Shown here: one piece after another, positions 17,632-26,611 of the stretch
Numbering within the stretch: the stretch's first letter is position 1
Layout of the letters: the number at the start of each line of letters is the position of its first letter
NCBI GenBank assembly: GCA_003023565.1
Contig: PXSA01000039.1
Coordinates: 29,720 to 93,719, forward strand
Direction: 5' to 3'
Length of the DNA: 64,000 bases
Source of the DNA: Halobacteriales archaeon QS_9_68_17
Lineage (GTDB): Archaea; Halobacteriota; Halobacteria; Halobacteriales; Natronoarchaeaceae
Made by a program: the position numbers and the translations under genes
Notes under the pieces: model-generated
Databases searched by the model: none
What the model was told of the DNA's origin: nothing
The model's input: the letters and a program-made list of their open reading frames with translations, nothing else

Positions 17632-19110
17632 TCACTCCTGCCACTTCGCCGCTCGCTCGACGTCGTGCGGAACGTGGTTGTCCTGCTCTCTGACGCTTTC
17701 GAGGTAGTCGTGGAGGTCCGACCGGAAGGAGGGGTGGGCGCACTCTTCGATGACCGACGCTGCACGTTCGACCGGGCTCAGTCCCCGCACGTCGGCGACG
17801 CCCTGCTCGGTGACGAACACGTCGACGTCGTGTTCCGTGTGGTCGACGTGGAACGTCATGGGAACGACGCGCGAGACCGCGCCGTCGTCGTGCGTTGACG
17901 GGAGCGCGCAGACGGTGACGAGCGAATTGCGGTTGAAGTCTCCCGACCCGCCGACGCCGTTTATCATGCGCTTCCCGCCGACGTGCGTCGAGTTGACGTT
18001 TCCGTAGATGTCGAACTCGATGGCGCTGTTGACGCCGACGACGCCGAACTGGTCGATGAGCCCGGGGTGGTTCGAGACGTCCGCGGGCCGCATCACGACG
18101 TCCTCGGCGTAGCGCTCGACGTCGTCGAACAGCCGTTCCTGTCCGGCGTCCGTGAGCGCGAGCGCGGTCGCGCTGGCGCTCTCCAGGCGGCCGGCGTCGA
18201 GCATGTCGAGCAGGCCGTCTTGGATGAGCTCGCCGAAGTACACGACGTCGCGGCCGCCGAAGTCGAGCCCCCCGAGTTCCCCCATCAGCGCGTTCCCGAG
18301 CGAGCCGACGCCGAACTGGAGGTGGACCGCGTCCTCGAACGCCGGCGACCGCTCCATCTCGCCGACGAGGAAACCACCGAGGTTGGCGGCGATCGCGAGG
18401 TCGTCGTCCGTCGGGTCGCGGAAGCTGTACGTCGAGTCCGAGCGGTCGGTCTCGACGACTGCGTCGAGCTTCTCCGGGGCGAAACGCACGGACGACCGTC
18501 CGATCCGTTCGCCGGGGTCCGACAGCGGGACCGGTTCGCGGTTCGGCGGCGCGCCGGGCCGATAGACGTCGTGCAGCGCCTGGAGTTCGAGCGGTTGCTC
18601 TCGGTTGAGCTCGACGACTAGGTCGTCGGCGGCGTCGACGAACGCCGGCACCTGCCCGATCGACGTCGAGGGAACGAACCAGTCCTCCCCGACGGCGACG
18701 GCCTCGACGACGGCGACGTCCGGGTCGACCAGCCCCCCGTACTGGACGTCGTCGGCTATCGATGACGCGTTTCGGTCGAAGAACGCTATCTCGCGCCTGT
18801 TCGTGGACGCTCGCGCCGCGGCCGAGAACTGATACGTGGAGCGACGGGCGACTGCGCCCGACTCGACGAGCGCGACGTCGATCTCGTCGCCGACGTTGCC
18901 GCTGTGTACCAGCGTCAGCCCCAGGTTCCGGTCGCTGTCGGCCAGCGCGAGCGGCACGTGCTTCGGATAGCCGACACTGCCGAACCCGCCCGTCAGCACG
19001 GTCGCGTCCTCGTGGATCCGGCCGGCGGCGGTCTCGGCGTCGGTAACCGGCAGTTCGCCGTGCAGTCGGTGTTCGACCGGTCCGCGGTCCGGCGGACGTT
19101 TCCGGCTCAC
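17632..19110 (-). CDS. Acetyl-CoA hydrolase/CoA-transferase family protein
   Basis: A 492-aa protein from a GTG at 19110; the longer ORF adds 50 unlike residues. It has the two-domain CoA-transferase layout: TVLTGGFGSVGYPKHVPLAL near the N-terminus, VYFGELIQDGLLDML containing the Glu that forms the CoA thioester in this family, GGKRMINGVGGSGDF, and VFVTEQGVADVRGLSP near the end. Such enzymes move CoA between acyl groups (acetate, succinate, 4-hydroxybutyrate) or hydrolyse acetyl-CoA. It is divergent from an enoyl-CoA hydratase, so a role in acyl-CoA breakdown is likely. The choice between transferase and hydrolase cannot be made from sequence. Confidence 0.83.
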   Translation of the reverse strand: MSRKRPPDRGPVEHRLHGELPVTDAETAAGRIHEDATVLTGGFGSVGYPKHVPLALADSDRNLGLTLVHSGNVGDEIDVALVESGAVARRSTYQFSAAARASTNRREIAFFDRNASSIADDVQYGGLVDPDVAVVEAVAVGEDWFVPSTSIGQVPAFVDAADDLVVELNREQPLELQALHDVYRPGAPPNREPVPLSDPGERIGRSSVRFAPEKLDAVVETDRSDSTYSFRDPTDDDLAIAANLGGFLVGEMERSPAFEDAVHLQFGVGSLGNALMGELGGLDFGGRDVVYFGELIQDGLLDMLDAGRLESASATALALTDAGQERLFDDVERYAEDVVMRPADVSNHPGLIDQFGVVGVNSAIEFDIYGNVNSTHVGGKRMINGVGGSGDFNRNSLVTVCALPSTHDDGAVSRVVPMTFHVDHTEHDVDVFVTEQGVADVRGLSPVERAASVIEECAHPSFRSDLHDYLESVREQDNHVPHDVERAAKWQE

Positions 19111-19400
19111 GGTCGCTCGGTGCTGTTCCGCACGCTGGTGCGGGGGAGCGTTCGTAAGCGGGGCTGTACGACGGTCGGCGGTAGGACTCGGGTTTCCACC
19201 GTGGTCGATCGGTTCATGGTTGCTGTGGCGCGTCACGGTCGGACGCTCGTCTCCCTGCAAGACCGCGTCCGAGCCGTCAGTGTCGGAAGCCTCGACGGCT
19301 ACTTACGGGGGCGGCACGGAAAAACCGCCATCCTCCCGGCACCGCCTCTTCTCTCGTCCGGTTCGCCCGACCGGACGGACCGCGTGACCGCGGAATCAAC

Positions 19401-19407
19401 TTATATA
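19401..19407 (+). promoter_or_regulatory. TATA box of the enoyl-CoA hydratase gene
   Basis: TTATATA lies 24-30 bp before the ATG at 19431 in an otherwise GC-rich gap, the spacing expected of a haloarchaeal leaderless promoter. The rest of the 320-bp divergent gap shows no gene. Confidence 0.7.
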
Positions 19408-19430
19408 CGCTCACGCATACCACACCGAGT

Positions 19431-20219
19431 ATGGCGACGTACGACGAGATCGGCTACGCCGTCGAAGACGGCATCGCCACGATCACTCTCGATCGACCGG
19501 ACGTGTACAACGCCTTCACGCGCACTACGGTGCTGGAACTCAACGACGCTATCCGCACCGCAGGAGCGGACGACGACGTGTACGTCGTGATACTGACGGG
19601 GTCGGGCGACGGGTTCTGCGCCGGCGCGGACACGACGGCGATGCCCGACTGGGACGAACAGTCCCCCGAGGAGTACGGCGCGTTCCTCTGGCTCATCCAG
19701 CAGGTCGTCGGGAACCTCCGGGGGATGGCGACGCCGTCGATCGCTGCCGTGAACGGACCCGCCATCGGCGCTGGCTGCGACTTCGCGCTCGCCTGCGACC
19801 TCCGTGTCGTGGGACACGAGGGAGTCATGCGCGAGGGGTTCGTCGACATCGGCCTCGTCCCGGGCGACGGCGGCGCGTGGCTCCTCCCCCGGCTGATCGG
19901 GGAGTCGAAGGCGCGGGAGTATCTGCTGACCGGCCGCGACGTCGAGCCCGAGGACGCGGTCGACATCGGTCTCGCGGTCGAACGGACCGACGACGCCATC
20001 GCCGCGGCGCGCGACCTCGCCGCCGAGATCAGGGACAAGCCCGCGACGGCCGTCCAGCACACGAACAGGCTCGTCGACCCGGAGATGGGGTTCGCGGAGT
20101 ACTGCCGCCTCGCCGCGGAGTACCAGTGGGAGTGCGTGATCGATCCCGAGCACCAGGAGGCCGTGGCGGCGTTCAACGAGGGGCGCGAACCGGTGTACGA
20201 CCGCGGGCTGAACGATTGA
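19431..20219 (+). CDS. Enoyl-CoA hydratase/isomerase family protein
   Basis: This 262-aa crotonase-fold protein has ITLDRPDVYNAFTR, GFCAGADTTAM, the oxyanion-hole segment GPAIGAGCDFALACD, and the active-site loop GLVPGDGGAWLLPRLIG. In standard hydratases two Glu residues activate water; here the loop carries Asp-Gly-Gly, so the reaction may be isomerisation or another crotonase activity. It is convergent with an acyl-CoA dehydrogenase gene and divergent from a CoA transferase, forming an acyl-CoA oxidation neighbourhood in the cytoplasm. Confidence 0.87.
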   Translation: MATYDEIGYAVEDGIATITLDRPDVYNAFTRTTVLELNDAIRTAGADDDVYVVILTGSGDGFCAGADTTAMPDWDEQSPEEYGAFLWLIQQVVGNLRGMATPSIAAVNGPAIGAGCDFALACDLRVVGHEGVMREGFVDIGLVPGDGGAWLLPRLIGESKAREYLLTGRDVEPEDAVDIGLAVERTDDAIAAARDLAAEIRDKPATAVQHTNRLVDPEMGFAEYCRLAAEYQWECVIDPEHQEAVAAFNEGREPVYDRGLND

Positions 20220-20250
20220 CGCTGCGAGCGCGACCGTGGGCCGACGGGCG

Positions 20251-21396
20251 TCAGCGCTCCGAGACGGCGGGGACGCCGTCTTCTTTCAGCGACCGCGCGA
20301 TGGTGTTTCGCTGCATCTCGTCCGTCCCGGCCGCGATTCGCCGGCCGCGCGTCAGGCGATACAGGTATTCGAGCGGATGGCCGCGCTGATACGCCCGTGC
20401 ACCGACGATCTGGACCGCCTCGCTGACCACTCGTTCGGCCATGGCCGAGCAGTGGAGCTTGGCGACGGACGTCTGGAGGCGATGCGGGGCCGAGTGGGAC
20501 CCTTGCTCGCTCGCCCCCGCGGCGCTGCTGTACACGGTCGACGCCGCCGTCTCGATCTGCCGGTACATCTCGGCGAGTTTCCACTCGATCCCCTGGAACG
20601 CCCCGATGGGCCGGCCGAACTGCTCGCGCTCGGCCGAGTACTCCAGCGCCGTCTCCAGTCCGGCGACGGCCCACGCCGTCGTGAGGACGGAACTCCCCAA
20701 CCGCTCCCAGTTCAGCGACACTAACTGTTCCTTGAACGCCTTCTCGCCGCGGGTCAGTACGTGCGACTCCGGCACCGCCACGTCGTCGATAGTGAAGTGA
20801 GTCTGACTGTAGCCGGCCATGTTCGTGTACTCCTGTTCGACCTCGACGCCCGGGTCGGTCAGATCGAGCACGATGGACCCGAGCCCCTCCGGGAACCGTA
20901 CCCACGTCACCGCGGCGTCGGAGAAGGGAACACCCCCGACCCACGTCTTCTCGCCGTTGCACACGAGATCCCCGTTCTCCTCGGTCACCTCGGTCGTCAT
21001 CGACCCGACGTCGGACCCCGCTTCCGGCTCCGAGATAGCGATGGAGACGTGCCCCTCGCCGGCCGTCACGTCCGGCAGGTACTGCTCTTTGACCGTCTCG
21101 GAGCCGAACAGGTCGATGGCCCGCGGCGCGACCATGCTCTGCATGTAGGTGAACCACCCGGTGTCGGGACACACTCTGCCGACGGCCTCCGTCACGAGCA
21201 TTGCCGCGACGTCAGATACGCCCTGGCCACCGTACTCCGCGGAAACGGACGGACACAGCAGGTCAGCGTCGGCCAGCGTCTCCATGTTCTCCCACGGCAT
21301 GTCGCCTCGCCACGTGTACGCCTCGCCGGCGAAGTCGGCGGCGACCTCCTCCGCCCGTTCCGCGAACTCGCGTTGCTCTCTGTCGAGGACTTGCAT
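20251..21396 (-). CDS. Acyl-CoA dehydrogenase
   Basis: This 381-aa FAD enzyme catalyses alpha,beta-dehydrogenation of an acyl-CoA. It shows the usual helical N-domain with GGQGVSDVAAMLV, the FAD-binding strand HVSIAISEPEAGSDVGSM, GEKTWVGG, and the C-terminal helical domain ending AAGTDEMQRNTIARSL, where other members carry the FAD-contacting TDEI motif. The ATG at 21396 (MQVLDREQREF) is preferred because a TATA-like tttatcac lies about 28 bp upstream on the minus strand. Electrons would pass to ETF, whose genes are not in the window. Chain-length specificity is unknown. Confidence 0.88.
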   Translation of the reverse strand: MQVLDREQREFAERAEEVAADFAGEAYTWRGDMPWENMETLADADLLCPSVSAEYGGQGVSDVAAMLVTEAVGRVCPDTGWFTYMQSMVAPRAIDLFGSETVKEQYLPDVTAGEGHVSIAISEPEAGSDVGSMTTEVTEENGDLVCNGEKTWVGGVPFSDAAVTWVRFPEGLGSIVLDLTDPGVEVEQEYTNMAGYSQTHFTIDDVAVPESHVLTRGEKAFKEQLVSLNWERLGSSVLTTAWAVAGLETALEYSAEREQFGRPIGAFQGIEWKLAEMYRQIETAASTVYSSAAGASEQGSHSAPHRLQTSVAKLHCSAMAERVVSEAVQIVGARAYQRGHPLEYLYRLTRGRRIAAGTDEMQRNTIARSLKEDGVPAVSER

Positions 21397-21498
21397 CGTG
21401 CTACCGTTTCGCACGATCCGTGATAAATGGGCGGTCGGAGGCGCGCTCCGCCGCTCGGGTATCGCCGCTCCCCGTCGGTCGCCGCGAGCTACTCCCCT

Positions 21499-21852
21499 TC
21501 ACTTCTCGGCGTACTCCTCGATAGGCGGCGAGAACGTGTCGACGAGTTCCGTGTGTTCGACGGCCCCTCTCACCCCGTGACGCACTCCTGGACCGACGAG
21601 GAACGAGTCGCCGGCCTCGAGGCGGCGCTGATAGTCGCCGAACAGCTCGACGGCGCCTTTCACCACGTACACGGTCTGTCGCGTCTCGTCGTGCTCGTGC
21701 TCGGGGAAGACGGCGCTCTCCTCGACGGTGTAGTGAACCATCATCACTTCCCCGTCGGTACAGAGGACTCGCCGTTCGATCCCGTCGTATGCCTGCTCGA
21801 CGTTCACCGGGTCGTCCCAGTCGCCGACCGCGAGTCGCTCGGGGGGCTCCAT
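21499..21852 (-). CDS. Cupin-domain protein
   Basis: This small single-domain cupin has FPEHEHDETRQTVYVVKG as motif 1 and GDSFLVGPGVRHGVRG as motif 2; the His residues would bind a metal, though the usual Glu of motif 1 is shifted or absent. The ORF can start at 21879, but an A/T-rich tttatga sits 24-30 bp upstream of the internal ATG at 21852, so that start (MEPPERLAVGDW, 117 aa) fits a leaderless gene better. Function unknown; such proteins are often sugar or aromatic metabolism enzymes or sensors. Confidence 0.72.
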   Translation of the reverse strand: MEPPERLAVGDWDDPVNVEQAYDGIERRVLCTDGEVMMVHYTVEESAVFPEHEHDETRQTVYVVKGAVELFGDYQRRLEAGDSFLVGPGVRHGVRGAVEHTELVDTFSPPIEEYAEK

Positions 21853-21950
21853 GGGACGTTCTGGCGCGCCGAGCGTCATAAACCACGCGGCGACCGACGC
21901 CTTCGACGCCAGCGTCTCGGCGATCTGCTATCCGAACGGGAGCGACGGCG

Positions 21951-22248
21951 TCAGGCCCGGCGAAACCGCGTTGAGGGTTGTACGGCGTTCCCCGTCTCGC
22001 TAAACAGCGGGTCCCTGACGAGCGTTCCGTCGTCGCTCACGAGCCGGGCTCGAATGCCGGCGTAGCTCTCCGTCAGGCAGTCCGAACGAACTTCTGGGAC
22101 CAGCCGCTGGGACGCTTCGGTGAACTCGCCCTTTCGATAGGACTTGGTCAGCCCGGGCCACGGAGAGCACCGTCCGCGAGGCGAGGTGCTTGGCGACGGA
22201 CAGTCCGACGCGCCCTCCCCCGACGGCGGCGACGCCGCGGCTCACCAT
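21951..22248 (-). pseudogene. Internally deleted L-2-hydroxyglutarate oxidase (LhgO-like) gene
   Basis: The minus strand reads VAAVGGGRVGLSVAKHLASR, the FAD-binding N-terminus of LhgO-like oxidases. Within about 60 bases, in another frame, it reads KGEFTEASQRLVPEVRSDCL and ESYAGIRARLVSDDG, the C-terminal substrate domain of the same family, ending RRA-stop at 21951. Roughly 270 residues between the two ends are missing. This is a clean internal deletion of an FAD-dependent 2-hydroxy-acid oxidase, not sequencing error. Its neighbours suggest it once worked with the acyl-CoA or hydroxy-acid genes nearby. Confidence 0.65.
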
Positions 22249-22447
22249 GCGGTACGATATCGCGGTACGTCGACCGTCTCCTCGTCGATACCGTTCGCTT
22301 CGTCCGTGCTGACGGAAGGGACGATTCCTTAGCGCCGCGGCCGGTGCGGTCGCAGTCACTCGCGGTGTTCGGGACGCTCCCCCGCCGTTCCGCGGTTCCT
22401 CGACCGGTCGCCGCGGGAACGCTCGACATCATCGACCGAGTGAACTA

Positions 22448-22482
22448 CCCCACCCTACGCGCTTCGCGCGTTGAGGGTGGGG
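22448..22482. repeat. Terminal hairpin of the TnpB element
   Basis: A 9-bp stem CCCCACCCT/AGGGTGGGG encloses a nested ACGCG...CGCGT stem. The tnpB reading frame ends inside it. IS200/IS605-type elements of haloarchaea carry such a hairpin at the end downstream of tnpB, where it acts in excision and forms the 3' part of the guide RNA. It therefore marks the right end of the element, seen here on the minus strand. Confidence 0.7.
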
Positions 22483-23576
22483 CTTCCCCGTTCTATGACG
22501 CGACTTGCAGATACCACACGGGTATCCGTAGCGGTCGCAGTCTCCGGGGGCGTGGATTCGGCCTGTCCCATGCCTAATTCAGAAAAAGCGCGTTGAAGGA
22601 TGTTCTTCGCGGCGTTCGCGTCCCTATCGTCCTCGTACCCACACGACGGACACGAGTGCTCGCGCACCCAAAGGGGTTTGTCGGTTTCGACGCCGCAGTT
22701 GCTACACTCCTTGGTAGTGCCACGTGGGTTAACTTCTACGAGGTGCGTACCGGCGCTCTCAGCCTTGTATCGCAGTGTCTCGATGAAGGTTCGCCACGCG
22801 GAATGTGCCGTGTTTCGACTGTTCCGGTCCTGTTGCATCATGCCGCGAACGTCCAAGTTCTCAACCGCTACCACGTCGTAGTTCGAGACGTAGTAGCGAG
22901 CGAGCTTGTGGAGAAAGTCGCGGCGCTTTCGCTTGATACGGTCGTGACAACGGGCGACGACCACCCGTTGCTCCTCGTAGTTGTTCGACCCCTTCTCTTT
23001 GCGCGAGAGGGTCCGTTGTTCGCGCCGTAGCCGCTCGCGTTCGTCCGAGAGGTCCAACGACTCGACAGCAGTTCCGTCAGTGTCATGGGCGTATTTCAGG
23101 ATACCCACGTCGATACCGACGGTATCCTTGGGGTCGATTGTCTTGGGAGCGGGCTTCTCCGGTTGTTCGTCGGTTTCGATACCGAGAGTAGCGTACCAGT
23201 TGCCCGTGGCGTCCCGCTTAATGCAGACCTGTTTGATGGTCGCGTTCTCAGGAACTTCACGGTGGTACGCTATCGGTATCTCTCCAATTTTGCTCAGTTG
23301 AAGTCGGTCCCGTCGCGTGTCGGTTTCGATGAGCTTGAAGCCGGATTGACTGTAGGTGAACGACTTGTACCAGCCTGCGCCTTTCCATCGGAGAGCGCCG
23401 ACTTTGTACCCATTCTCCTTCTGTGCAGAAAGCGTCCGAAGGTTGGAATACAGACGCTCTACGACGACCTGAAGAACCTTCGAGTGGACCTGTTTCAGTT
23501 CGGGCCACTCACGTTTCAGGTCGGGGAGCGTGTTCTTTTGGGAGTATTCCGAGGGTACGTCGTTCTCCTCCGAACA
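22455..23576 (-). pseudogene. tnpB: TnpB (RNA-guided nuclease) lacking its N-terminus
   Basis: The recognisable part covers most of TnpB: VGIDVGILKYA (RuvC-I Asp), VAVENLDVRGM (RuvC-II Glu), a four-Cys zinc finger CSNCGVE...CPSCGYE, and DRDANAAKNIL (RuvC-III Asp), so the nuclease residues are intact. The family N-terminus, about 45 residues of the REC/wedge part, is absent, and no ATG occurs before the catalytic region; a GTG at 23576 is the only upstream candidate. TnpB proteins are guided by an RNA from the element end to cut the donor site. Whether this truncated form is active is doubtful. Confidence 0.72.
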
Positions 23577-23634
23577 CACCCGACGACGAGGCGAGAGGGC
23601 CAACGTTTTCTCGCTCCGACGCGACGAGTTCCGT

Positions 23635-23883
23635 ATGGACGCAAGCGAAGTCGCGGACCTCATCGAGGCGGAACTGCCCGACGCCGAGGCGAACGTGACA
23701 CATCCCCGCGGCCCCGACGACGAGGACCACCTCGCCGCGTTCGTCGTCTCGCCCGCCTTCGAGGGGAAGTCGCTCGTCGAGCAACACGAGCTCGTCTACG
23801 ACGCTCTCGACGAACACATGACGACGGACATCCACGCGCTCGAACTGAAGACGTACGCGCCCGGCGAAGCGCCCGAGCGGTAG
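23635..23883 (+). CDS. BolA-family protein
   Basis: This 82-aa protein matches the BolA/IbaG fold: DASEVADLIEAELPDAEANV, then DHLAAFVVSPAFEGKSLVEQHELVYDALDEHM and the C-terminal IHALELKTYAP. BolA proteins partner with monothiol glutaredoxins and iron-sulfur clusters in other organisms; their haloarchaeal role is less clear. The ATG at 23635 is chosen because the protein then starts at the normal family position. The truncated TnpB element ends within about 50 bp upstream, so the native promoter may have been disturbed. Confidence 0.8.
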   Translation: MDASEVADLIEAELPDAEANVTHPRGPDDEDHLAAFVVSPAFEGKSLVEQHELVYDALDEHMTTDIHALELKTYAPGEAPER

Positions 23884-24333
23884 GGCGGCTCGCGCGACGC
23901 GCCCGGGATCTTCCTTGTACCGGAAGCGCCCGCCGTCCCTCGCCTACACACCTCTATCGATTTGTTCGACGCGGGGTGTGGCCCTCGCTGCCGAGACCAC
24001 GAGAGCCGGGTCGGCGACCGGTCACTCGGTCGGTCACGCTCGGTACCTGCACCGTCTTTGGACAGAGGACCTACTTATATATTCTGTGTAATAGACCGCG
24101 GTCGCCGCACGACTACGTTCGTCTATCGGCGGGTCGGTACCGAAAGGTAGCTGACCGGCAGACGCGATCCCCGCGGACGCGAGAGCCGAACGTTGCCCCG
24201 GGGGCGCGCGTTTCGGCACCGAGCGTCGACGTCCGAACGACTCGTCGCCGCACAATAGGGAACGGTACGCGATCGTACCAGTAACGTAGTACTATTATAA
24301 ACTTCTAACAGGTGTGCCATCGCCTGCACCGGT
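23884..24333. other. 450-bp gap before the phosphatase gene
   Basis: No gene seen. Two A/T-rich patches stand out: acttatatattc near 24070, a possible orphan TATA element, and ctattataaac at 24291-24301, about 33 bp before the ATG at 24334, the likely promoter of the phosphatase gene. Confidence 0.55.
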
Positions 24334-25926
24334 ATGGTACCGAACACCACTAGACGGGGGCTGCTCTCGGCCATCGGCGCGATGACCGCGACGGCCTCGT
24401 TCGCGGAGGCGGAACGGGGCGGCATCGAGGCAACGCAGGGGCGCTCGCGGGATCGCTCCGGGGACCCCGTCTCGATCCCGGACGGCGTGCAGACGGGAGA
24501 CGTCGTCGACGACCGGGCTATCGTCTGGAGTCGCGCTGACCGGCCGGCCCGGATGTTCGTGGAGGTGGCGACCGACGAGTCGTTCGACCACGTGCGAACG
24601 GTCCGTGGCCCCGCGGCGCTGTCCGACACCGGCTACGCGGTCAAACTCGACCTCCACGGGCTCCCGCGGGGGGAGCGGATACACTATCGCGTGGTGTTCG
24701 AGGACCTCGCCAACCCCGGCGAGCGGAGCGACCCCGTTCGGGGGTCGTTCCGGACGCCGCCCGAGGAGGCGCGTGACGTCCGGTTCGTCTGGGGGGGCGA
24801 CGTCGTCGGACAGGGCTGGGGGATCGACCCCGACCGGGGCGGGATGCGGACGTTCGAGACGATGCGCTCGCTCGACCCCGACTTCTTCGTCCACTCCGGC
24901 GACGCCGTGTACGCGGACGACCCGCTCCCGGAGGAGATAGAACTCGACGACGGCACCACGTGGACCAACGAGGTCACGCGGGCGAAGTCGGAAGTCGCCG
25001 ACCGCCTCGACGAGTTCCGGGGCAACTACAAGTACAACTTCGTCGACGAGCACTACCGGAACTTCCTCGCCGAGGTGCCGATGATCGCCCAGTGGGACGA
25101 CCACGAGGTCGTCAACAACTGGTACCGCGGTGAGACGCTCCCGGCGGACGACCCGCACGACGTGAAAAGCGTGAACCTCCTCGCCGCCCGCGGACAGCGA
25201 GCCTTCGAGGAGTTCATGCCCGTCCGCTCGCGACGCGGTCCCCGGAACGGGCAGTACGCGCGCTTCCGGTACGGGCCGTCGCTGGAGGTGTTCCGCCTCG
25301 ACCTGCGGAGCTACCGCGGCCCCAATACCGCCACGCTCGACGACGAGCGCGGCCCCGAGACGGCGCTGCTCGGCGAGCGACAGCTGGAGTGGCTGAAGGA
25401 GTCGCTGGCGGCTTCGGACGCGACGTGGAAAGCGGTCGCGTCCAGCGCCCCCATCGGCCTCGTCGTCCCCGACGACGAACTGTACGAGGGCATCGCGAAC
25501 GAGGACGGGAAGCCCCGAGGACGGGAGTTCGAGATAGCGGACCTCCTCTCGTATCTGCGTTCCGAGGGCGTCGAGAACGTCGTCTGGTTCACGGCGGACG
25601 TCCACTACACCGCGGCGCATCACTACAGCCCCGAGCGGGCGCGGTTCTCCGATTTCGTCCCGTTCCGCGAGTACGTCGCCGGCCCGCTGCACGCGGGGAC
25701 GTTCGGCCCGAACGAACTCGACGACACCTTCGGACCCGAAGTCGTCTTCGAGAGGTCCCCGCCGGAGGGAGAGGCGAATCTCCCGCCGAGCGAGGGCCTG
25801 CAGTTCTTCGGACAGGTCGACATCGCCGCCGACACCGAGCGGATGACGGTCCGGTTGCGACGGCGCGACGGGACGGTCCTTCACACGGAGGAACTGGACC
25901 CCAGCCGGTACGGTCGACTCGACTGA
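24334..25926 (+). CDS. PhoD-like alkaline phosphatase/phosphodiesterase, Tat-exported
   Basis: A 530-aa metallophosphatase of the PhoD family. The N-terminus NTTRRGLLSAIGAMTATASF is a Tat signal without a lipobox Cys, so the enzyme should be secreted or loosely attached. A fibronectin-like N-domain (about 45-145) precedes the catalytic domain with GGDVVGQG, HSGDAVYADDPL, the metal-site motif QWDDHEVVNNWY and FTADVHYTAAHHY. PhoD enzymes hydrolyse phosphodiesters and monoesters outside the cell to release phosphate. No PhoU/Pst genes lie nearby and I see no obvious Pho-type operator. Confidence 0.88.
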   Translation: MVPNTTRRGLLSAIGAMTATASFAEAERGGIEATQGRSRDRSGDPVSIPDGVQTGDVVDDRAIVWSRADRPARMFVEVATDESFDHVRTVRGPAALSDTGYAVKLDLHGLPRGERIHYRVVFEDLANPGERSDPVRGSFRTPPEEARDVRFVWGGDVVGQGWGIDPDRGGMRTFETMRSLDPDFFVHSGDAVYADDPLPEEIELDDGTTWTNEVTRAKSEVADRLDEFRGNYKYNFVDEHYRNFLAEVPMIAQWDDHEVVNNWYRGETLPADDPHDVKSVNLLAARGQRAFEEFMPVRSRRGPRNGQYARFRYGPSLEVFRLDLRSYRGPNTATLDDERGPETALLGERQLEWLKESLAASDATWKAVASSAPIGLVVPDDELYEGIANEDGKPRGREFEIADLLSYLRSEGVENVVWFTADVHYTAAHHYSPERARFSDFVPFREYVAGPLHAGTFGPNELDDTFGPEVVFERSPPEGEANLPPSEGLQFFGQVDIAADTERMTVRLRRRDGTVLHTEELDPSRYGRLD

Positions 25927-25952
25927 CGACTCGCGCCGCCGGCGGGCCGGCG

Positions 25953-26117
25953 TTACCGCTGTGACCGGTTGACAGTGTGGCCATCACACTCCGGACAGTC
26001 GTCGTGGCCCTCCTCGAACGTCCGACCGCAGTCCATGCAGAAACAGCCCGGCACGGCGTCCAGTTCCTCCCCTGTCAGCAGCCCGCTGAGCACTGATGAC
26101 AACATCGTTTCCCGCAT
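25953..26117 (-). CDS. Small zinc-ribbon protein
   Basis: This 54-aa protein is too short for the ORF track. It reads MRETMLSSVLSGLL and then has two Cys pairs, CFCMDCGRTF and CPECDGHTV, which form a rubredoxin-like or zinc-ribbon knuckle. An A/T-rich ttttttatt lies about 25 bp upstream of the ATG at 26117 on the minus strand, so this start fits a leaderless transcript; the internal ATG at 26105 is less likely. Tiny CPxCG-type zinc proteins are abundant in haloarchaea, and several affect growth or biofilm. Function here unknown. Confidence 0.65.
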   Translation of the reverse strand: MRETMLSSVLSGLLTGEELDAVPGCFCMDCGRTFEEGHDDCPECDGHTVNRSQR

Positions 26118-26225
26118 TGTTCCTGGTTTCTACGTTCAGCAATAAAAAATTAATCCCTCAGTGATCGCTCCGGCTGTCAGCGTCAGAGCTTTCGGGCGTG
26201 ACCGCGGTCGGGCCGCCGCCCCGTC

Positions 26226-26611
26226 CTACACCGAGATGTCGACCTCTCGACCGATCACGTAAGCCTCGTAGCGGAACACGAGGAAGACGCCGGCTATCGA
26301 TCCCCAGAGGGCGACGGCGAACAGCGTCTCGCCGCGAAGCCGGGATCGAGCAGGGCGGCGTTCGCGACGCCGTCGTGAACCGCGCCGGCACCGCCGGGAG
26401 AGAACACCGCTCCGGCGAAGACGACGAGCAGGGGGAAGACGGTCAGCGCTTGAACGGTGTCGGTGAGCATGCTCGCTCGCAGTCCGCCGTCGCCAGTGTA
26501 GAGGAGGACCCGGCCGACGAGGACCGCGGTCCGCCACTGCGGGACGCCCACGACCAGCGCCAGCGCCCGCGCGATGCCCGTCACGCCGTGCGGAAAACCA
26601 TCAACGCTCAC
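26226..26611 (-). pseudogene. Remnant of a sodium/solute symporter (possibly ThiV-like)
   Basis: Two frames together give a broken stretch of an SSS-family symporter: GGLRASMLTDTVQALTVFP, the usual GLRAV-x-TD-x-xQ segment, and later a C-terminal helix LFAVALWGSIAGVFLVFRY ending at 26226. A frameshift lies near 26340 and most of the roughly 480-residue transporter is missing. It follows and slightly overlaps the second TenA gene. Haloarchaeal ThiV, a predicted uptake system for thiamine pyrimidine precursor, is an SSS protein found with tenA, so this may be its wreck; that link is from context. Confidence 0.5.

Larger units (their letters stand above)
22448..23590 (-). mobile_element. Truncated IS200/IS605 (IS1341-type) element, tnpB only
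   Basis: The element runs from the hairpin to a junction somewhere between about 23575 and 23630, just before bolA. There is no tnpA (Y1 transposase). Upstream of residue-like VPSEYSQKN the reading frame becomes antisense of bolA, so the left end and the first roughly 45 codons of tnpB have been lost. It cannot be mobile by itself; it could still encode a fragment of the guide-RNA region. Confidence 0.7.
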
